NCBI GenBank assembly: GCA_002067405.1
Contig: MVRP01000022.1
Span: 1 to 38,665, forward strand
Origin: Syntrophorhabdaceae bacterium PtaU1.Bin034
GTDB taxonomy: Bacteria; Desulfobacterota_G; Syntrophorhabdia; Syntrophorhabdales; WCHB1-27
Length of the DNA: 38,665 bases
Direction: 5' to 3'
This document shows positions 1-8,666 of this stretch, piece after piece. A model generated the notes under the pieces. It searched no databases. It was not told the origin of the DNA and was given only the letters and a program-made list of their open reading frames with translations. The number at the start of each line of letters is the position of its first letter. Positions within the stretch are counted from its first letter, which is position 1. Made by a program: the position numbers and the translations under genes.

Positions 1-1
1 T

Positions 2-1060
2 GGTCTCGGCCCTTTCCCCGTTCAGGATGTTGATATCGATCAGGGCTCAAGTTCAGCAGTCATTGCCGATACCACTCTCGCCCAGCCTCTGACCCAATTG
101 CCGAAGATATATCAGGCGAACAAGATTGCCCATGCAGATCAGAAGATTGCAGCGGCCGAATTGGACAAGGCCAGGGATGATGTTGTCTTTGCCACCCATA
201 GACTCTACTATGGCTTGGTCATAGCCAGGAAGCAGAAGGACGCAGCTTCCGCCGCCGTTGCAGCCGGTGAACAAGCCCTCCGTGAAGCGAAAGACGCTGT
301 GGCTGCGGGAAATGTGCTCGAGGTCGCCGCTATCGGCAGCAATGCGGTTCTCCTCCAGAACAAACACTCCCTGCTTTCCGCAGAGATTCAGATAGCAGAT
401 CTCAACTCGGAATTTAGTGACCTCCTGGGCTTGCCCCTGGATACGGAGATAGACCCTGTCGATCCCCCACCGCCTGAGCCTCCTGCGAATACCCGTGAAA
501 CATACGTGCAGGAGGCCCTTGAAAAGAACCCGGAAATAAAAGCCGCACGGGAAAGCCTCGAGAAGGCACGAAGCGGCGTAAAGGCTGCGCAACTTGATTA
601 CGTCCCTGATATAACCGCCTTCGGCCGTCATATCTATCAGGACGGGGTTCCCTTCCTAACGAACAATATTGGTATTTTTGGTGTCAAGATGACGTGGGAT
701 ATCTTCGATTGGGGTAAACGACGGAGTGTGGCAGCTCAACGCAGGGAGCAACTCACACAGGCGAACGAGAACCTTCACCGCGTAAAAAAACGGATCGAGG
801 TAGAAGTTGACAAGGCATACAGGAAACTGGAACAGACAAAGCGCCTGATCGACGTCGCCCGCGAATCCCTGGCGCTGCAAAGGGAAAACCTGCGGCTTAA
901 AAAAGATGGGATAAGGTCAGGGACGGCTACGGAGGCTCAATACGCCACTGCGGTTGCTTCAATGAAGAAGGCAGAGTATGAAGAACTGCAGGCTCTTCTT
1001 GGCTACTATCTGGCCGTAGCGGATCTTAGGCGCATAATCGCTTCGCATCCCAGCCCCTGA
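2..1060 (+). CDS. TolC-family outer-membrane efflux protein, 5' end outside window
   Basis: This is the C-terminal part of an outer-membrane factor of the TolC type, the trimeric channel that carries substrates across the outer membrane for an RND, MFS or ABC pump. The frame is open from base 2, so the TTG at 98 is not the true start and the gene begins before the window. What is visible is typical of the family: long Ala-, Glu- and Lys-rich alpha-helical stretches in two repeats, a Leu-Gly-Leu-Pro segment closing the first repeat, and a second repeat with the beta-strand segment Trp-Asp-Ile-Phe-Asp-Trp-Gly-Lys. The protein ends normally with TGA at 1060. The partner pump genes would lie upstream of the window. 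There is no visible link to the aromatic catabolic genes further right. Family call is secure; substrate unknown. Confidence 0.85.
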   Translation, partial: GLGPFPVQDVDIDQGSSSAVIADTTLAQPLTQLPKIYQANKIAHADQKIAAAELDKARDDVVFATHRLYYGLVIARKQKDAASAAVAAGEQALREAKDAVAAGNVLEVAAIGSNAVLLQNKHSLLSAEIQIADLNSEFSDLLGLPLDTEIDPVDPPPPEPPANTRETYVQEALEKNPEIKAARESLEKARSGVKAAQLDYVPDITAFGRHIYQDGVPFLTNNIGIFGVKMTWDIFDWGKRRSVAAQRREQLTQANENLHRVKKRIEVEVDKAYRKLEQTKRLIDVARESLALQRENLRLKKDGIRSGTATEAQYATAVASMKKAEYEELQALLGYYLAVADLRRIIASHPSP

Positions 1061-1065
1061 CCGTG

Positions 1066-1085
1066 CAGCAGTAGATAAACTGCTG
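1066..1085. repeat. Small hairpin after the TolC-like gene
   Basis: The arms CAGCAGT and ACTGCTG pair perfectly around a 6-base loop, 6 bases after the stop codon of the TolC-like gene. No T-run follows, so it is at best a weak terminator or an mRNA 3'-end stabiliser. The rest of 1061-1285, up to the end of the oppositely oriented phosphorylase gene, shows no gene. Confidence 0.35.
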
Positions 1086-1285
1086 GGAGCAATATTTGCG
1101 ATAGCACAGCAGGACCGAAGACAAGAATGTCTCTCGTACACCCTGATACCCTCTTTGGCTTGATCACGTCGCTGGCAACGTCCCGAGCTATGTTGTGGCC
1201 ATAAAGGCTATGCGGTAGCTGGTCGGGATCTGAGAGACCGAATTCTACATAGGCCCGCAATGAGGCACCCAGAACACGAAATTCT

Positions 1286-3049
1286 CTACAGGAAGTACGC
1301 ATTAAGCACATATTGCTGCACCATACGGTGAGTATTGAAGAAAGAGCCGTTCAGGGCAATGCAATGGCGCATGATGTCTACAAACCGGGCATTGTCGTTG
1401 TAGAACAGGGGAATGATTGTTTCCTCCAGCTTGTCGTAGAGAGAGACTGCATCCCTCGAGGAGTCGGGCCGTGCCTGCTTACGGCGCGGGTCTTCCCCGA
1501 TGAACCATCCGGTGACCCCTTCGATCCACCCTTCTATCCACCAGCCGTCCAGAACGCTGAAGCTTGGCACCCCGTTGAGTGCCGCCTTCATCCCGCTCGT
1601 ACCCGATGCCTCCATGGGCGGCTCGGGTGTATTGAGCCACACATCGACACCTGATGCGATCATCCTGCCCATACTCATGTCGTAGTTGTGGAGATAAGCG
1701 ATCTTGATGCTGTCCTGCAGGGCTTCTTTCATCTGCCATATCCGGGCGATCATCTCCTTTCCGCCGCTGTCCTCGGGGTGCGCCTTGCCCGCGAAGACCA
1801 GTTGCAGCCGGCCTGCCTTCTCGACCACCTTTTTCAGCCTTCCCGGCTCGGAGAAAATGAGGTCCGCCCGCTTGTACGTAGCCGCTCTACGAGCAAAGCC
1901 GATGGTAAAAGAGTCCGCGCTCAACCCCGTGTTCGTCTCTCGGTTTACGTATTCTATTAACCTCTTTTTTGCCTCCAGGTGGGCATTCCAGATGTCCTCT
2001 TTAGGGATGGAAAGGGCGTATCGCAGGCTGAAAGGGTCTTGCCGCCATCCGGGAATGTACGAGTCGTACAGCCTGCAGAAAGGCTCCGAGGTCCAAGTGG
2101 TCGCATGGACCCCATTGGTGATCGAATGGATCGCGTATTTCGCGAACATCAGGCTCGCGACCTCGCGGTGTTGTTTCGCAACGCCATTTATGTAGTGGCT
2201 CGAATTGAGCGCGAGGAGCGTCATGTTGACCGTTCTGTCCGGGCGCACAAGGTCCCTCAAATTGGTCAGCTCTTCTGGAATGTGGAGCACGCGGCGGGCG
2301 ACCTCAAGCACAGAAGCATCCTCCAGGTTGAACTGTTCGTCGCTCTCTCTCACAACGCGCGAGACGAGATCGACCGGGAATTGATCGTGCCCGGCGGGGA
2401 CGGGAGTGTGCGTAGTGAATACGCACTTCTCCCTGACTGCCGCGATGTCTTCGCCCGTGATAGAGGTCCTTCCCGATTTCTTCGCGTGCTGCGCGCAAAG
2501 CTCGATGGCCAGGAAAGCGGCGTGACCCTCGTTCATGTGGTACCGCCTGATCGCGTCATATCCGAGGGCATTGAGCATTCTCACTCCCCCGAAACCGAGA
2601 ACGACCTCCTGGCAGAGCCTGTAGCGCTGATCACCCCCGTAAAGGCAGTAGGTGATCCTCCTGTCTTCATCAGAATTTTCTGGAAGGTCCGTATCGAGGA
2701 AGTAGACGGCCACCCGGGAACCGGTCACGCCCTCTACATAATAGCGCCAGGGACGGATATAGACAGGTCTTCCCTCTATTGTTACCGTTGCGCGCCCAGG
2801 CATTTCCTCTATGTAGTCGTCGATCATCCAGCGGACCGGCTCTTCCGTCTGCCTGCCCTCGCCGTCCAGCTTCTGGTAGAAATAGCCCTTTCTATAGAGG
2901 AGCGTGACGGCGACCACCGGTACGCCGAGGTCGGCGGCAGAACGAATGGTATCGCCGGCAAGAACGCCGAGGCCCCCGCTGTAGGTGGGCATGTCCGCGT
3001 CCACGGCTATCTCCATCGAAAAATATGCTATCGTCGGCTTTTCGTCCAT
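1286..3049 (-). CDS. glgP: Alpha-glucan (glycogen) phosphorylase, short form
   Basis: This is a GT35 family phosphorylase that releases glucose-1-phosphate from alpha-1,4-glucans with pyridoxal phosphate, in the cytoplasm. The N-terminus carries Tyr-Ser-Gly-Gly-Leu-Gly-Val-Leu-Ala-Gly-Asp, the glucan/phosphate-pocket motif of the family. Near the C-terminus the PLP-binding motif Glu-Ala-Ser-Gly-Thr-Ser-Gly-Met-Lys is present, with Lys at about residue 488. At 587 aa it is shorter than animal or E. coli enzymes (about 800 aa or more) and matches the compact bacterial and archaeal alpha-glucan phosphorylases. The ATG at 3049 has a strong GGAGGT site just upstream. The start lies 22 bases inside the end of the response regulator gene, so the two are probably co-transcribed and translationally coupled. 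It points to glycogen storage in this organism. Confidence is high. Confidence 0.93.
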   Translation of the reverse strand: MDEKPTIAYFSMEIAVDADMPTYSGGLGVLAGDTIRSAADLGVPVVAVTLLYRKGYFYQKLDGEGRQTEEPVRWMIDDYIEEMPGRATVTIEGRPVYIRPWRYYVEGVTGSRVAVYFLDTDLPENSDEDRRITYCLYGGDQRYRLCQEVVLGFGGVRMLNALGYDAIRRYHMNEGHAAFLAIELCAQHAKKSGRTSITGEDIAAVREKCVFTTHTPVPAGHDQFPVDLVSRVVRESDEQFNLEDASVLEVARRVLHIPEELTNLRDLVRPDRTVNMTLLALNSSHYINGVAKQHREVASLMFAKYAIHSITNGVHATTWTSEPFCRLYDSYIPGWRQDPFSLRYALSIPKEDIWNAHLEAKKRLIEYVNRETNTGLSADSFTIGFARRAATYKRADLIFSEPGRLKKVVEKAGRLQLVFAGKAHPEDSGGKEMIARIWQMKEALQDSIKIAYLHNYDMSMGRMIASGVDVWLNTPEPPMEASGTSGMKAALNGVPSFSVLDGWWIEGWIEGVTGWFIGEDPRRKQARPDSSRDAVSLYDKLEETIIPLFYNDNARFVDIMRHCIALNGSFFNTHRMVQQYVLNAYFL

Positions 3050-3450
3050 ATGCTACCTCCGTTTTTTGGCAACTTTCGTTTACGAGATACTCCCATAATC
3101 TCTTCTACCTTCAAAAGGAAATCGGCAGTGAGCGAGCTCTTGAGGACAAAACCTTCAGCCGGAGCTACATCGTTAGGAAAGGATACGTCGAAAGCAAGGC
3201 AAAGAAGGACTGGTACCAACGCATGGTCTTCCTTAATGCCCGACAATATGTCCCATCTGTGCCGTCCCCCGATCCACGGATCAAGAATAATCAGATCGGG
3301 CCTCGAGCGGCCGACCGCTTCCTTGAAGGCGGCTGCATCTTCCACGGTAATAACGTCATATCCACTTTCAACAAGTTCAAGAGTGTAAAATTGCCTGACC
3401 CCTGAGTTCTCGTCTATTATCATTACCCTCGGTTTCCGATCCCTTACCAT
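3028..3450 (-). CDS. Single-domain response regulator (CheY-like receiver)
   Basis: This 140-aa protein is a receiver domain with no output domain except a short basic tail. The acidic pair is Asp13-Glu14, the probable phosphoacceptor is Asp57 in Leu-Ile-Ile-Leu-Asp-Pro, and the conserved Lys is Lys104 in Phe-Val-Leu-Lys-Ser. The usual Thr/Ser switch position in the Leu-Leu-Cys-Leu-Ala strand is not obviously Thr, so signalling may be atypical. The ATG at 3450 has a GGAGGTG site. Its last codons overlap the start of the glucan phosphorylase gene, which suggests that the two are expressed together. No histidine kinase is nearby. It may modulate glycogen use or a kinase elsewhere through protein-protein contact; that role is inference. 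Confidence 0.82.
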   Translation of the reverse strand: MVRDRKPRVMIIDENSGVRQFYTLELVESGYDVITVEDAAAFKEAVGRSRPDLIILDPWIGGRHRWDILSGIKEDHALVPVLLCLAFDVSFPNDVAPAEGFVLKSSLTADFLLKVEEIMGVSRKRKLPKNGGSIWTKSRR

Positions 3451-4480
3451 GATTTCACCTCCGGCTCCGGCAATATTTTATTGTTGGCTCGCAATGTTTC
3501 GTGCGGTCTTCTCTTTCGCCCCTTTCCTCCTGCAGTTTCAGCCCTTACCAGTCGCCAATCGGACAGATGAGCGTCTGCGGGTCGTTTTCTTTTAACGGCA
3601 GAAGGCATAGAAGGAGGAATATGAAGGAAATCGCAAGCAGCGATTCGGGGTACCGTACATTCTTCCGCTCCTGTTTGGCCGCCTGGCGTCTCGTCTTTGA
3701 TTATGTCCCCTGTCGGTGGTAACGCGGGGATCAATTCGTCAACACTTAATGCTTGAGCTGTTATGGTATCGCTTCGGACGCCTTTGACCTTTGGTCCCCA
3801 GCTTGTCAGGTTTACTGGTTGGGAGTGAGCATCGTGCACCCTGCTTCCCTTCATCTCTCTATTGTTCGCCTCTAACTTTCCGCCGCGAGGGTGCCTCATC
3901 GTTCACCACACTGCTTATTCTGCAGCCTCTGCAAGATGGCATTGACGATCAACGCCATGACCAACAGGTAGACGCCATCCACAGGCCGACCGTTACGCAC
4001 TACTCCTTCGTCATGCCTTTCGTCTGTGCTGCCGATCCGCAAAAGAGGGCGTCGCCGGCTGTTGCCATCTTTCTCAATTCTCCTCGCGGCTATTCTTCCG
4101 ATACCGCTGTCTCGACCCACACGGAATGGTTGAGCAGCCCCAGTGACTTCAAAGAATAAGAAAGCTGCTGCCCGAGAGAACTCGGCTGTGGTCTCTGGCG
4201 CTTGATGTCCCAGAAAATGTGGATGCTTAAATCGGTTTCCACCCATGGAATCGCGATAGATCCTCACTTCCACAGGATGGCCGGCCGGGATTCGAGGATC
4301 TGGGCCAGTAATTCATCCACGATTGGCCTGTTGACTTTTCCGAGGGAACTTAAGGTTATGACTTCAAGCCACTTCATCGTCATTGACCTGAATTTATCCG
4401 TTAGCGAGGATCGTACCCCAAGTTGGTTTTTCTCTGTAAATCTGCCGAGACTGACCTCCAGCCCCATTGGTTCGAGACAG
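3451..4480. other. About 1 kb with no credible gene
   Basis: Open frames exist on both strands here, but none has a convincing ribosome site with recognisable protein content. Two minus-strand frames (3896-4273 and 3444-3899) touch by an ATGA overlap, yet their translations are low-complexity, Arg-rich and unlike any family I recognise. A third minus-strand frame (stop near 4264, starting near 4471) reads like ordinary protein for about 60 residues but I cannot place it. The stretch may be decayed coding DNA or the leader and promoter region of the response regulator gene. Confidence 0.5.
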
Positions 4481-4508
4481 CGGAAGCCCCGGTTAACCGG
4501 GGCTTCCG
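4481..4508. terminator. Perfect 28-bp palindrome at the 3' end of the small secreted gene
   Basis: The sequence CGGAAGCCCCGGTT followed by AACCGGGGCTTCCG is a perfect GC-rich inverted repeat without a spacer. The stop codon of the minus-strand secreted-protein gene (TAA, 4493-4495) lies in its centre, so the last four residues and the stop are encoded by one arm. No T-run follows on either strand. It probably acts as a transcription end or 3' stabiliser, or as a protein-binding site. Confidence 0.5.
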
Positions 4509-4804
4509 CCAAAGCCGGCCGGCCGGCCGCTCGCTTCGCACTCTTTCCTCGCCTTGACTACCGCTTCGCACTCTTTCTTCTTGTGGACAACGTAATTGTG
4601 TATCCATCCGTATTCCCCCATGTTCCGACCCCACTCGTCGCTCAACACTCTATAGCAGTCGTCCCATTTGGCGGCCCACACTTTAGAGCATTCGTCCTCG
4701 CGGGTTTCTGCTCTCGCAACTGAAAGGTTCGCTGTGGCTGCCTCCACCGTGAGAAGACCGACCGTAATCACGGCCACCAGAACGTGTTTTGCTAAAGCCT
4801 TCAT
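4493..4804 (-). CDS. Small secreted Cys- and Lys-rich protein, function unknown
   Basis: The 103-aa product starts with Met-Lys and a Lys/His-containing n-region, then a hydrophobic core (about residues 8-24), and a likely signal peptidase site near Ala-Thr-Ala or Ala-Arg-Ala. The mature part of about 70 residues is charged and has four Cys residues, including two near-identical Lys-Glu-Cys-Glu-Ala repeats about 11 residues apart. They are encoded by a DNA direct repeat. The ATG at 4804 follows a GGAGGC site at good distance, which supports a real gene. I do not recognise the family. The gene is divergent from the sigma-54 activator and shares its AT-rich upstream region. Four Cys could form two disulfides in the periplasm or bind a metal; this is a guess. 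Confidence 0.65.
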   Translation of the reverse strand: MKALAKHVLVAVITVGLLTVEAATANLSVARAETREDECSKVWAAKWDDCYRVLSDEWGRNMGEYGWIHNYVVHKKKECEAVVKARKECEASGRPAGFGGSPG

Positions 4805-4925
4805 GAGTTGCCTCCATACTGTTTATTTTGTTTTGTTCCCAAGTGGATAACAGCAATACCGATACCATTTCAAAAAAGGCTGCGATTTCAATCACATATG
4901 CACACGGGACTCTGTATTGCTGTGT

Positions 4926-4971
4926 AGTGATCACTCTATGGGACAAATTATGCTATCCTATAGCATAATTT
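4926..4971. promoter_or_regulatory. AT-rich palindromes in the divergent control region
   Basis: Two perfect palindromes lie between the secreted-protein gene and the sigma-54 activator gene. The first is AGTGATCACT at 4926-4935. The second has arms AAATTATGCTAT (4945-4956) and ATAGCATAATTT (4960-4971) around a 3-base spacer. The second ends 49 bases upstream of the activator start and is very AT-rich against its surroundings, as expected for an operator overlapping a promoter. No clean -35/-10 pair could be fixed on either strand. Confidence 0.5.
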
Positions 4972-5020
4972 TATATTATGGTTAAACTCGTCTTTCATGT
5001 CGAGAAAGGAGAGAGGAATC

Positions 5021-6595
5021 ATGAACATGGACAAGGCCGTTTTTTTTCAGGAAGCAACTTTGCGCCTGTGCAGCAGCCTCGAAATCGAAACGGCTTTGAG
5101 GCGTTCTTTTGACTATATAAGAGGCTTTATCCCGGCAGACGGAATGACCCTGAGTATACTGGATGTCGAGTTGAATGTCCTGCGGCATGTGGCATCGGTC
5201 CAAGACAACCTTCCGAACGTGTCGGGACAGGTTTGGCCTCTGCCCCAGAAGGGGCGAAGTGAAAGGGCAATTTTTTTGAAAGGACCGGAAACAATCCGAA
5301 TCATGAACGGGATCAATCCGGCGCTGGGGATTGATGAGCTACGAGAAAGAATCGGCCTCCGAGCCGATATCTCGGTGATGAGCATGGTTCTGGAGATCGA
5401 AGGGAATCGGGTGGGCAACGTTCTGTTGACCGCCATTGGCCTGGATCGATATACCAGTGAGCATGCCGAGTTGCTCGAGCTTCTGCGGGAGCCCTTCGCC
5501 ATTGCCATGTCCAACACGCTTGAACACCAAGAGGTCCTTCGATTGAAGGATATGCTGGCCGACGACAACCGATATCTGTTCGCGGAGCTGCGTTCAGTCT
5601 CAGGCGAGGAAATCGTCGGGGCGGATTTCGGCCTGAAGAGCGTGATGAAGATGGCCGAGCAGGTTGCGCCCCTCGACAGCCCTGTGCTATTGCTCGGCGA
5701 GACCGGTACAGGGAAAGAAGTTATAGCCAATGCGATCCATTATTCATCAGGGAGAAAGGATGGACCTTTCATAAAGGTAAATTGCGGCGCCATCCCCGAG
5801 ACCCTTCTGGACAGCGAGCTCTTCGGGCATGAAAGGGGCGCTTTTACTGGGGCTGTCACACAAAAGAGGGGACGTTTTGAACGGGCGAATAAAGGCACTA
5901 TCTTCCTGGACGAAATCGGAGAACTTCCACTTCAGGCCCAAGTGAGATTGCTACGCGTCCTTGAAAATGGGGAAATCGAGCGTGTGGGTGGAGCAAATTC
6001 CATACGGGTAGACATCCGCGTCATATCGGCCACGAACAGAAATCTGGATGAGATGGTCGCCTCGGGGAGGTTCCGGAAAGACCTATGGTTCCGCCTTAAT
6101 GTCTTTCCCGTTATGATTCCCCCACTGAGGCATAGAAAAGAAGATATCCCGGCCCTGGTGCATCACTTTATTGAGCATAAATCAATAGAGCTCAAACTCT
6201 CTGAAAAACCGGTCCTCACACACGGCATAATGGACAGGATCATCGCCTATGACTGGCCGGGCAACGTGCGGGAGCTTCAAAACATGATTGAACGGGCCCT
6301 GATCCAGTACCAAGGTGGCACCTTTTCATTTGAAACGCTTCTGCTGCCTGACGATTCCGGATATCTCAGACGCGCTCAGGACCCGGGCCGAGGTCGGCCT
6401 ATCCTTTCATTGGCGGATATCAACGCTCGACACATCAGGCAGGCTTTGGAAATGGCCGGCGGAAAGATCAATGGGCCGGGTGGAGCGGCGGAAATTTTGG
6501 GGATTAACCCCAATACGCTCCGGAAGCGAATGAACAAACTGGGGATTCTGTACGGAAGAAGGAGTTGGCAACCTTACTCTAAGGAACCGGCATAG
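5021..6595 (+). CDS. Sigma-54-dependent activator with N-terminal GAF domain
   Basis: This protein of about 524 aa is a bacterial enhancer-binding protein that opens sigma-54 promoters using ATP. It has an N-terminal GAF-type sensory domain (about residues 10-170), a AAA+ domain and a C-terminal Fis-type helix-turn-helix. The Walker A motif Gly-Glu-Thr-Gly-Thr-Gly-Lys-Glu is near 226-233, the sigma-54 contact loop Gly-Ala-Phe-Thr-Gly-Ala near 273-278, and the Walker B motif Ile-Phe-Leu-Asp-Glu near 294-298. The HTH includes Gly-Gly-Ala-Ala-Glu-Ile-Leu-Gly-Ile. An upstream ATG at 4997 is in frame, but the site AAGGAGAGAGG at 5007-5017 points to the ATG at 5021. The GAF domain implies control by a small ligand rather than phosphorylation. 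It could govern the TRAP or aromatic genes, but I found no clear -24/-12 promoter in the window. Confidence 0.92.
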   Translation: MNMDKAVFFQEATLRLCSSLEIETALRRSFDYIRGFIPADGMTLSILDVELNVLRHVASVQDNLPNVSGQVWPLPQKGRSERAIFLKGPETIRIMNGINPALGIDELRERIGLRADISVMSMVLEIEGNRVGNVLLTAIGLDRYTSEHAELLELLREPFAIAMSNTLEHQEVLRLKDMLADDNRYLFAELRSVSGEEIVGADFGLKSVMKMAEQVAPLDSPVLLLGETGTGKEVIANAIHYSSGRKDGPFIKVNCGAIPETLLDSELFGHERGAFTGAVTQKRGRFERANKGTIFLDEIGELPLQAQVRLLRVLENGEIERVGGANSIRVDIRVISATNRNLDEMVASGRFRKDLWFRLNVFPVMIPPLRHRKEDIPALVHHFIEHKSIELKLSEKPVLTHGIMDRIIAYDWPGNVRELQNMIERALIQYQGGTFSFETLLLPDDSGYLRRAQDPGRGRPILSLADINARHIRQALEMAGGKINGPGGAAEILGINPNTLRKRMNKLGILYGRRSWQPYSKEPA

Positions 6596-6699
6596 GGTAT
6601 GTGCGAGACTTCACCTGTGCTGAAGCAGCTGTTTTAAGAGGCGATTACCATCTGTAATAGGATAAGTTAGTGAAATAGCTCATGTTTTGGCACTCGCTT

Positions 6700-7243
6700 T
6701 CAGGAAGCAGTTGGATGTGACTGAATATCCTGTATCTCTTTGCGCAGGCACATGTTTTTCGCCTCGAGCTGCTCTTTCAAGGCCTTTATCTCATCAAGGG
6801 CTTTGTGCAAGGGGTCGTTCTGCCTGTTTTCGCGCGAGGGTGCTCGCAAAAATGTCGCCAATTACCTCTACCCGGTCTATCAATTGACGTATCAATTGAC
6901 GGGGCCAGACCACATACCGTCCAGGAATGGGTGCGATCTGAAGAATGGTTGCCCTATCCACGCCGAGGAACTTCACGACCGCTTCAAGTCCCCGTAGGAT
7001 TTCTGCATCCATTTTTGAGATGGGAAGATTGATGAGTTTGGTGAAGAGTTCGGAAAGAAGTCGCTCGAAACAGAGGAGCGTGGGTTTAGGGCCGTCGACC
7101 GCTACGGAAACGCAGGGCAGGCCGTCTTTCACAGCTTTCCGACCCGTTTTGCGCGGGTTCGCCAATTTTTCAAGTCTGACGACGTGCCGACGCATTTCTG
7201 TCAATTCTTCGATAAGCTGTCTCTTTGTCTTATTCCTGTCCAT
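6700..7243 (-). pseudogene. Frameshifted, internally deleted GAF-type regulator remnant
   Basis: The frame from ATG 7243 to the stop at 6794 begins with the coiled-coil leader common in deltaproteobacterial sensors (Lys-Gln-Leu-Ile-Glu-Glu-Leu), followed by the first half of a GAF domain (Leu-Leu-Ser-Glu-Leu through Phe-Leu-Gly-Val-Asp-Arg-Ala-Thr). It then jumps near 6920 to the last helix of such a domain (Trp-Pro-x-x-Leu-Ile to Ala-Arg-Lys-Gln-Ala-Glu). About 100 residues of the domain core appear to be missing. At a CCCC run (GGGG on the plus strand, 6811-6814) one extra base shifts the frame. The other frame continues with the family linker (Leu-Asp-Glu-Ile-Lys-Ala-Leu-Lys-Glu-Gln-Leu-Glu) to a stop at 6700. 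There is no AAA+ or HTH part, and no clear ribosome site. It looks like the stump of a sigma-54 activator or PAS/GAF kinase. Confidence 0.72.
6878..6901. repeat. Perfect 12-bp tandem duplication
   Basis: The unit TATCAATTGACG occurs twice head to tail. On the minus strand it duplicates the four residues Arg-Gln-Leu-Ile within the GAF remnant. It keeps the frame and is probably a slippage event in a gene no longer under selection. Confidence 0.85.
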
Positions 7244-7252
7244 TATGGGCAA

Positions 7253-7285
7253 GCGTGTGGCACATTCTCTTGCAGTGCCGCACGC
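7253..7285 (-). terminator. Strong hairpin downstream of the TRAP operon
   Basis: The arms GCGTGTGGCAC and GTGCCGCACGC pair over 11 positions with one G-T wobble, around an 11-base loop. The hairpin lies about 75 bases past the dctM stop and just before the broken GAF gene. No T-run follows on the minus strand, so it is a likely 3' end or stabiliser rather than a classical intrinsic terminator. Confidence 0.45.
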
Positions 7286-7358
7286 TAAGTCTGCCCTGAA
7301 ACAAAAAACTGTGTCAACCCCTGGCTACACTCGCCCTCTGTTCGGTGCTGGAGACCTG

Positions 7359-8666
7359 CTATTTTACAAGGTTTGAGAAAACGAAGACCGTCCAGTACGG
7401 AGAAAGCATGAGCAGGATAATGGAAATGATATACGCCGGAATATAGTAAAGACCTCCCCGGAAAACCGTGGACAGAGGTATATCCTTGGCCATTCCTGCG
7501 ACAACGTAACAGCAAATGCCTATTGGCGGCATGATTGACCCCATGGTGGTGACAATCGTAATAATCTGGCCGAACCAGATCGGATCGTAGCCCATCTGGA
7601 GAACGATGGGGTAGAAGATCGGAAGCGAGACGAGCAGGAAGGCGAGAGCGTCCATGACGCATCCGCCGATGATGTAACAGATCAATACGACCCACAGAAG
7701 CATCCAGTTGGGCAGAGAGAGGCCGCTGATCCAGGTAGCCGCCTCAAAGGGAAGGCGGGTGATGGTAAGGAATCTGCCGAAGATCACCGCGCCTGCAACG
7801 ATCATGAAGACCAGGCAGGAGATGCGGAGTGTATCGATGATCGATTTCAAGAAGTTGTCCCAGGAGAGCTTGCGACGGATGAGGCATATGACAAGACCGA
7901 GGCTGCACGCAGCGGCCGCGGCTTCGGTCGCCGTGACGATGCCGGTGAAGAGGGCGTACATGATGATTGCAAAGAGGATGAGAATATCGATAATGTCGGG
8001 AAGGGCTTTGAATCTGTCTTTCCAACCGCTCCTCTCCGCGCTCGGTCCCCAGTCCGGATGGCGCCAGCATACATAGATGACCGTCGCGGCGATGGCGACG
8101 GTGAGAATGGCGCTTGGTATGATATTGCCGAAGAAAAGCTTGCCGATCGATTGGCCGGTATAAAGCCCGTACACGACCAGCACGATGCTCGGTGGTATGA
8201 GAACGCCCAGCGTGGCCCCTGCCGCTACCGATCCTGCGCTCAGTTGCGGGTGATATCTATATTTGCGCATTGCCGGGATCGCCACCTGGCTCATTGTCGC
8301 GGCCGTGGCGGTGTTGCTCCCGCTGATGGCGGAGAAAGCAGCGCAGGCCATGATCGTCGTGATGGCGAGGCCGCCCTTGTATTGTCCAAACCAGCGATAC
8401 GTCGCATGATAAAGGCCATCGTTATAACCCGCATAATGGACAAACTCTCCCACGAGAATGAACATTGGAATGACGGTGAGTCCGTAGTTTGAGAAGATGT
8501 TCCACATGTCAGTCCCGATCATACCGAGAGCCGCATTGAAATTGGTAACATACGCAACCCCGAGAAAACCTACGATGGCCATCACAAATGCCGCGGGTAT
8601 CCTGAACAGGAACAGGATTGCAAACATAATAAGAATTCCGTAGACGCCAACGATTGGTCCTGTCAT
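7359..8666 (-). CDS. dctM: TRAP transporter large membrane subunit (DctM family)
   Basis: The 435-aa protein is the large, ion-coupled permease subunit of a tripartite ATP-independent periplasmic transporter in the inner membrane. It consists almost entirely of hydrophobic segments, about twelve. It carries family hallmarks such as Gly-Ala-Thr-Leu-Gly-Val-Leu-Ile-Pro-Pro-Ser and, in the second half, Thr-Met-Gly-Ser-Ile-Met-Pro-Pro-Ile-Gly, the paired Pro-rich hairpins of the DctM fold. The length is normal. The start ATG at 8666 has a GGAGGA site and overlaps the dctQ stop by four bases, so the two subunits are translationally coupled. The transporter probably imports an organic or aromatic acid using a sodium or proton gradient. 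The cluster context suggests an aryl carboxylate, but substrate cannot be read from this subunit. Confidence 0.93.
   Translation of the reverse strand: MTGPIVGVYGILIMFAILFLFRIPAAFVMAIVGFLGVAYVTNFNAALGMIGTDMWNIFSNYGLTVIPMFILVGEFVHYAGYNDGLYHATYRWFGQYKGGLAITTIMACAAFSAISGSNTATAATMSQVAIPAMRKYRYHPQLSAGSVAAGATLGVLIPPSIVLVVYGLYTGQSIGKLFFGNIIPSAILTVAIAATVIYVCWRHPDWGPSAERSGWKDRFKALPDIIDILILFAIIMYALFTGIVTATEAAAAACSLGLVICLIRRKLSWDNFLKSIIDTLRISCLVFMIVAGAVIFGRFLTITRLPFEAATWISGLSLPNWMLLWVVLICYIIGGCVMDALAFLLVSLPIFYPIVLQMGYDPIWFGQIITIVTTMGSIMPPIGICCYVVAGMAKDIPLSTVFRGGLYYIPAYIISIILLMLSPYWTVFVFSNLVK

Noticed and set aside
3444..4273. Two minus-strand frames with a 4-base ATGA overlap (3896-4273 and 3444-3899), upstream of the response regulator
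   Set aside because: The overlap looks operon-like, but there is no ribosome site and the translations are Arg-rich and of no recognisable family, as expected for chance frames in GC-rich DNA.
4264..4471. Minus-strand frame of about 60-80 codons with fairly natural composition
   Set aside because: No family could be recognised and it starts inside the palindrome region; kept only as a note in the gene-poor stretch.
6684..6700. Sigma-54-like TGGCAC near the end of the GAF remnant
   Set aside because: The -12 part reads TTCA instead of TTGC and no gene follows on that strand.
7256..7274. Sigma-54-like element TGGCAC...TTGCA
   Set aside because: The spacing between GG and GC is one base too long, and it points into the antisense of dctM. 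It is part of the hairpin arms.
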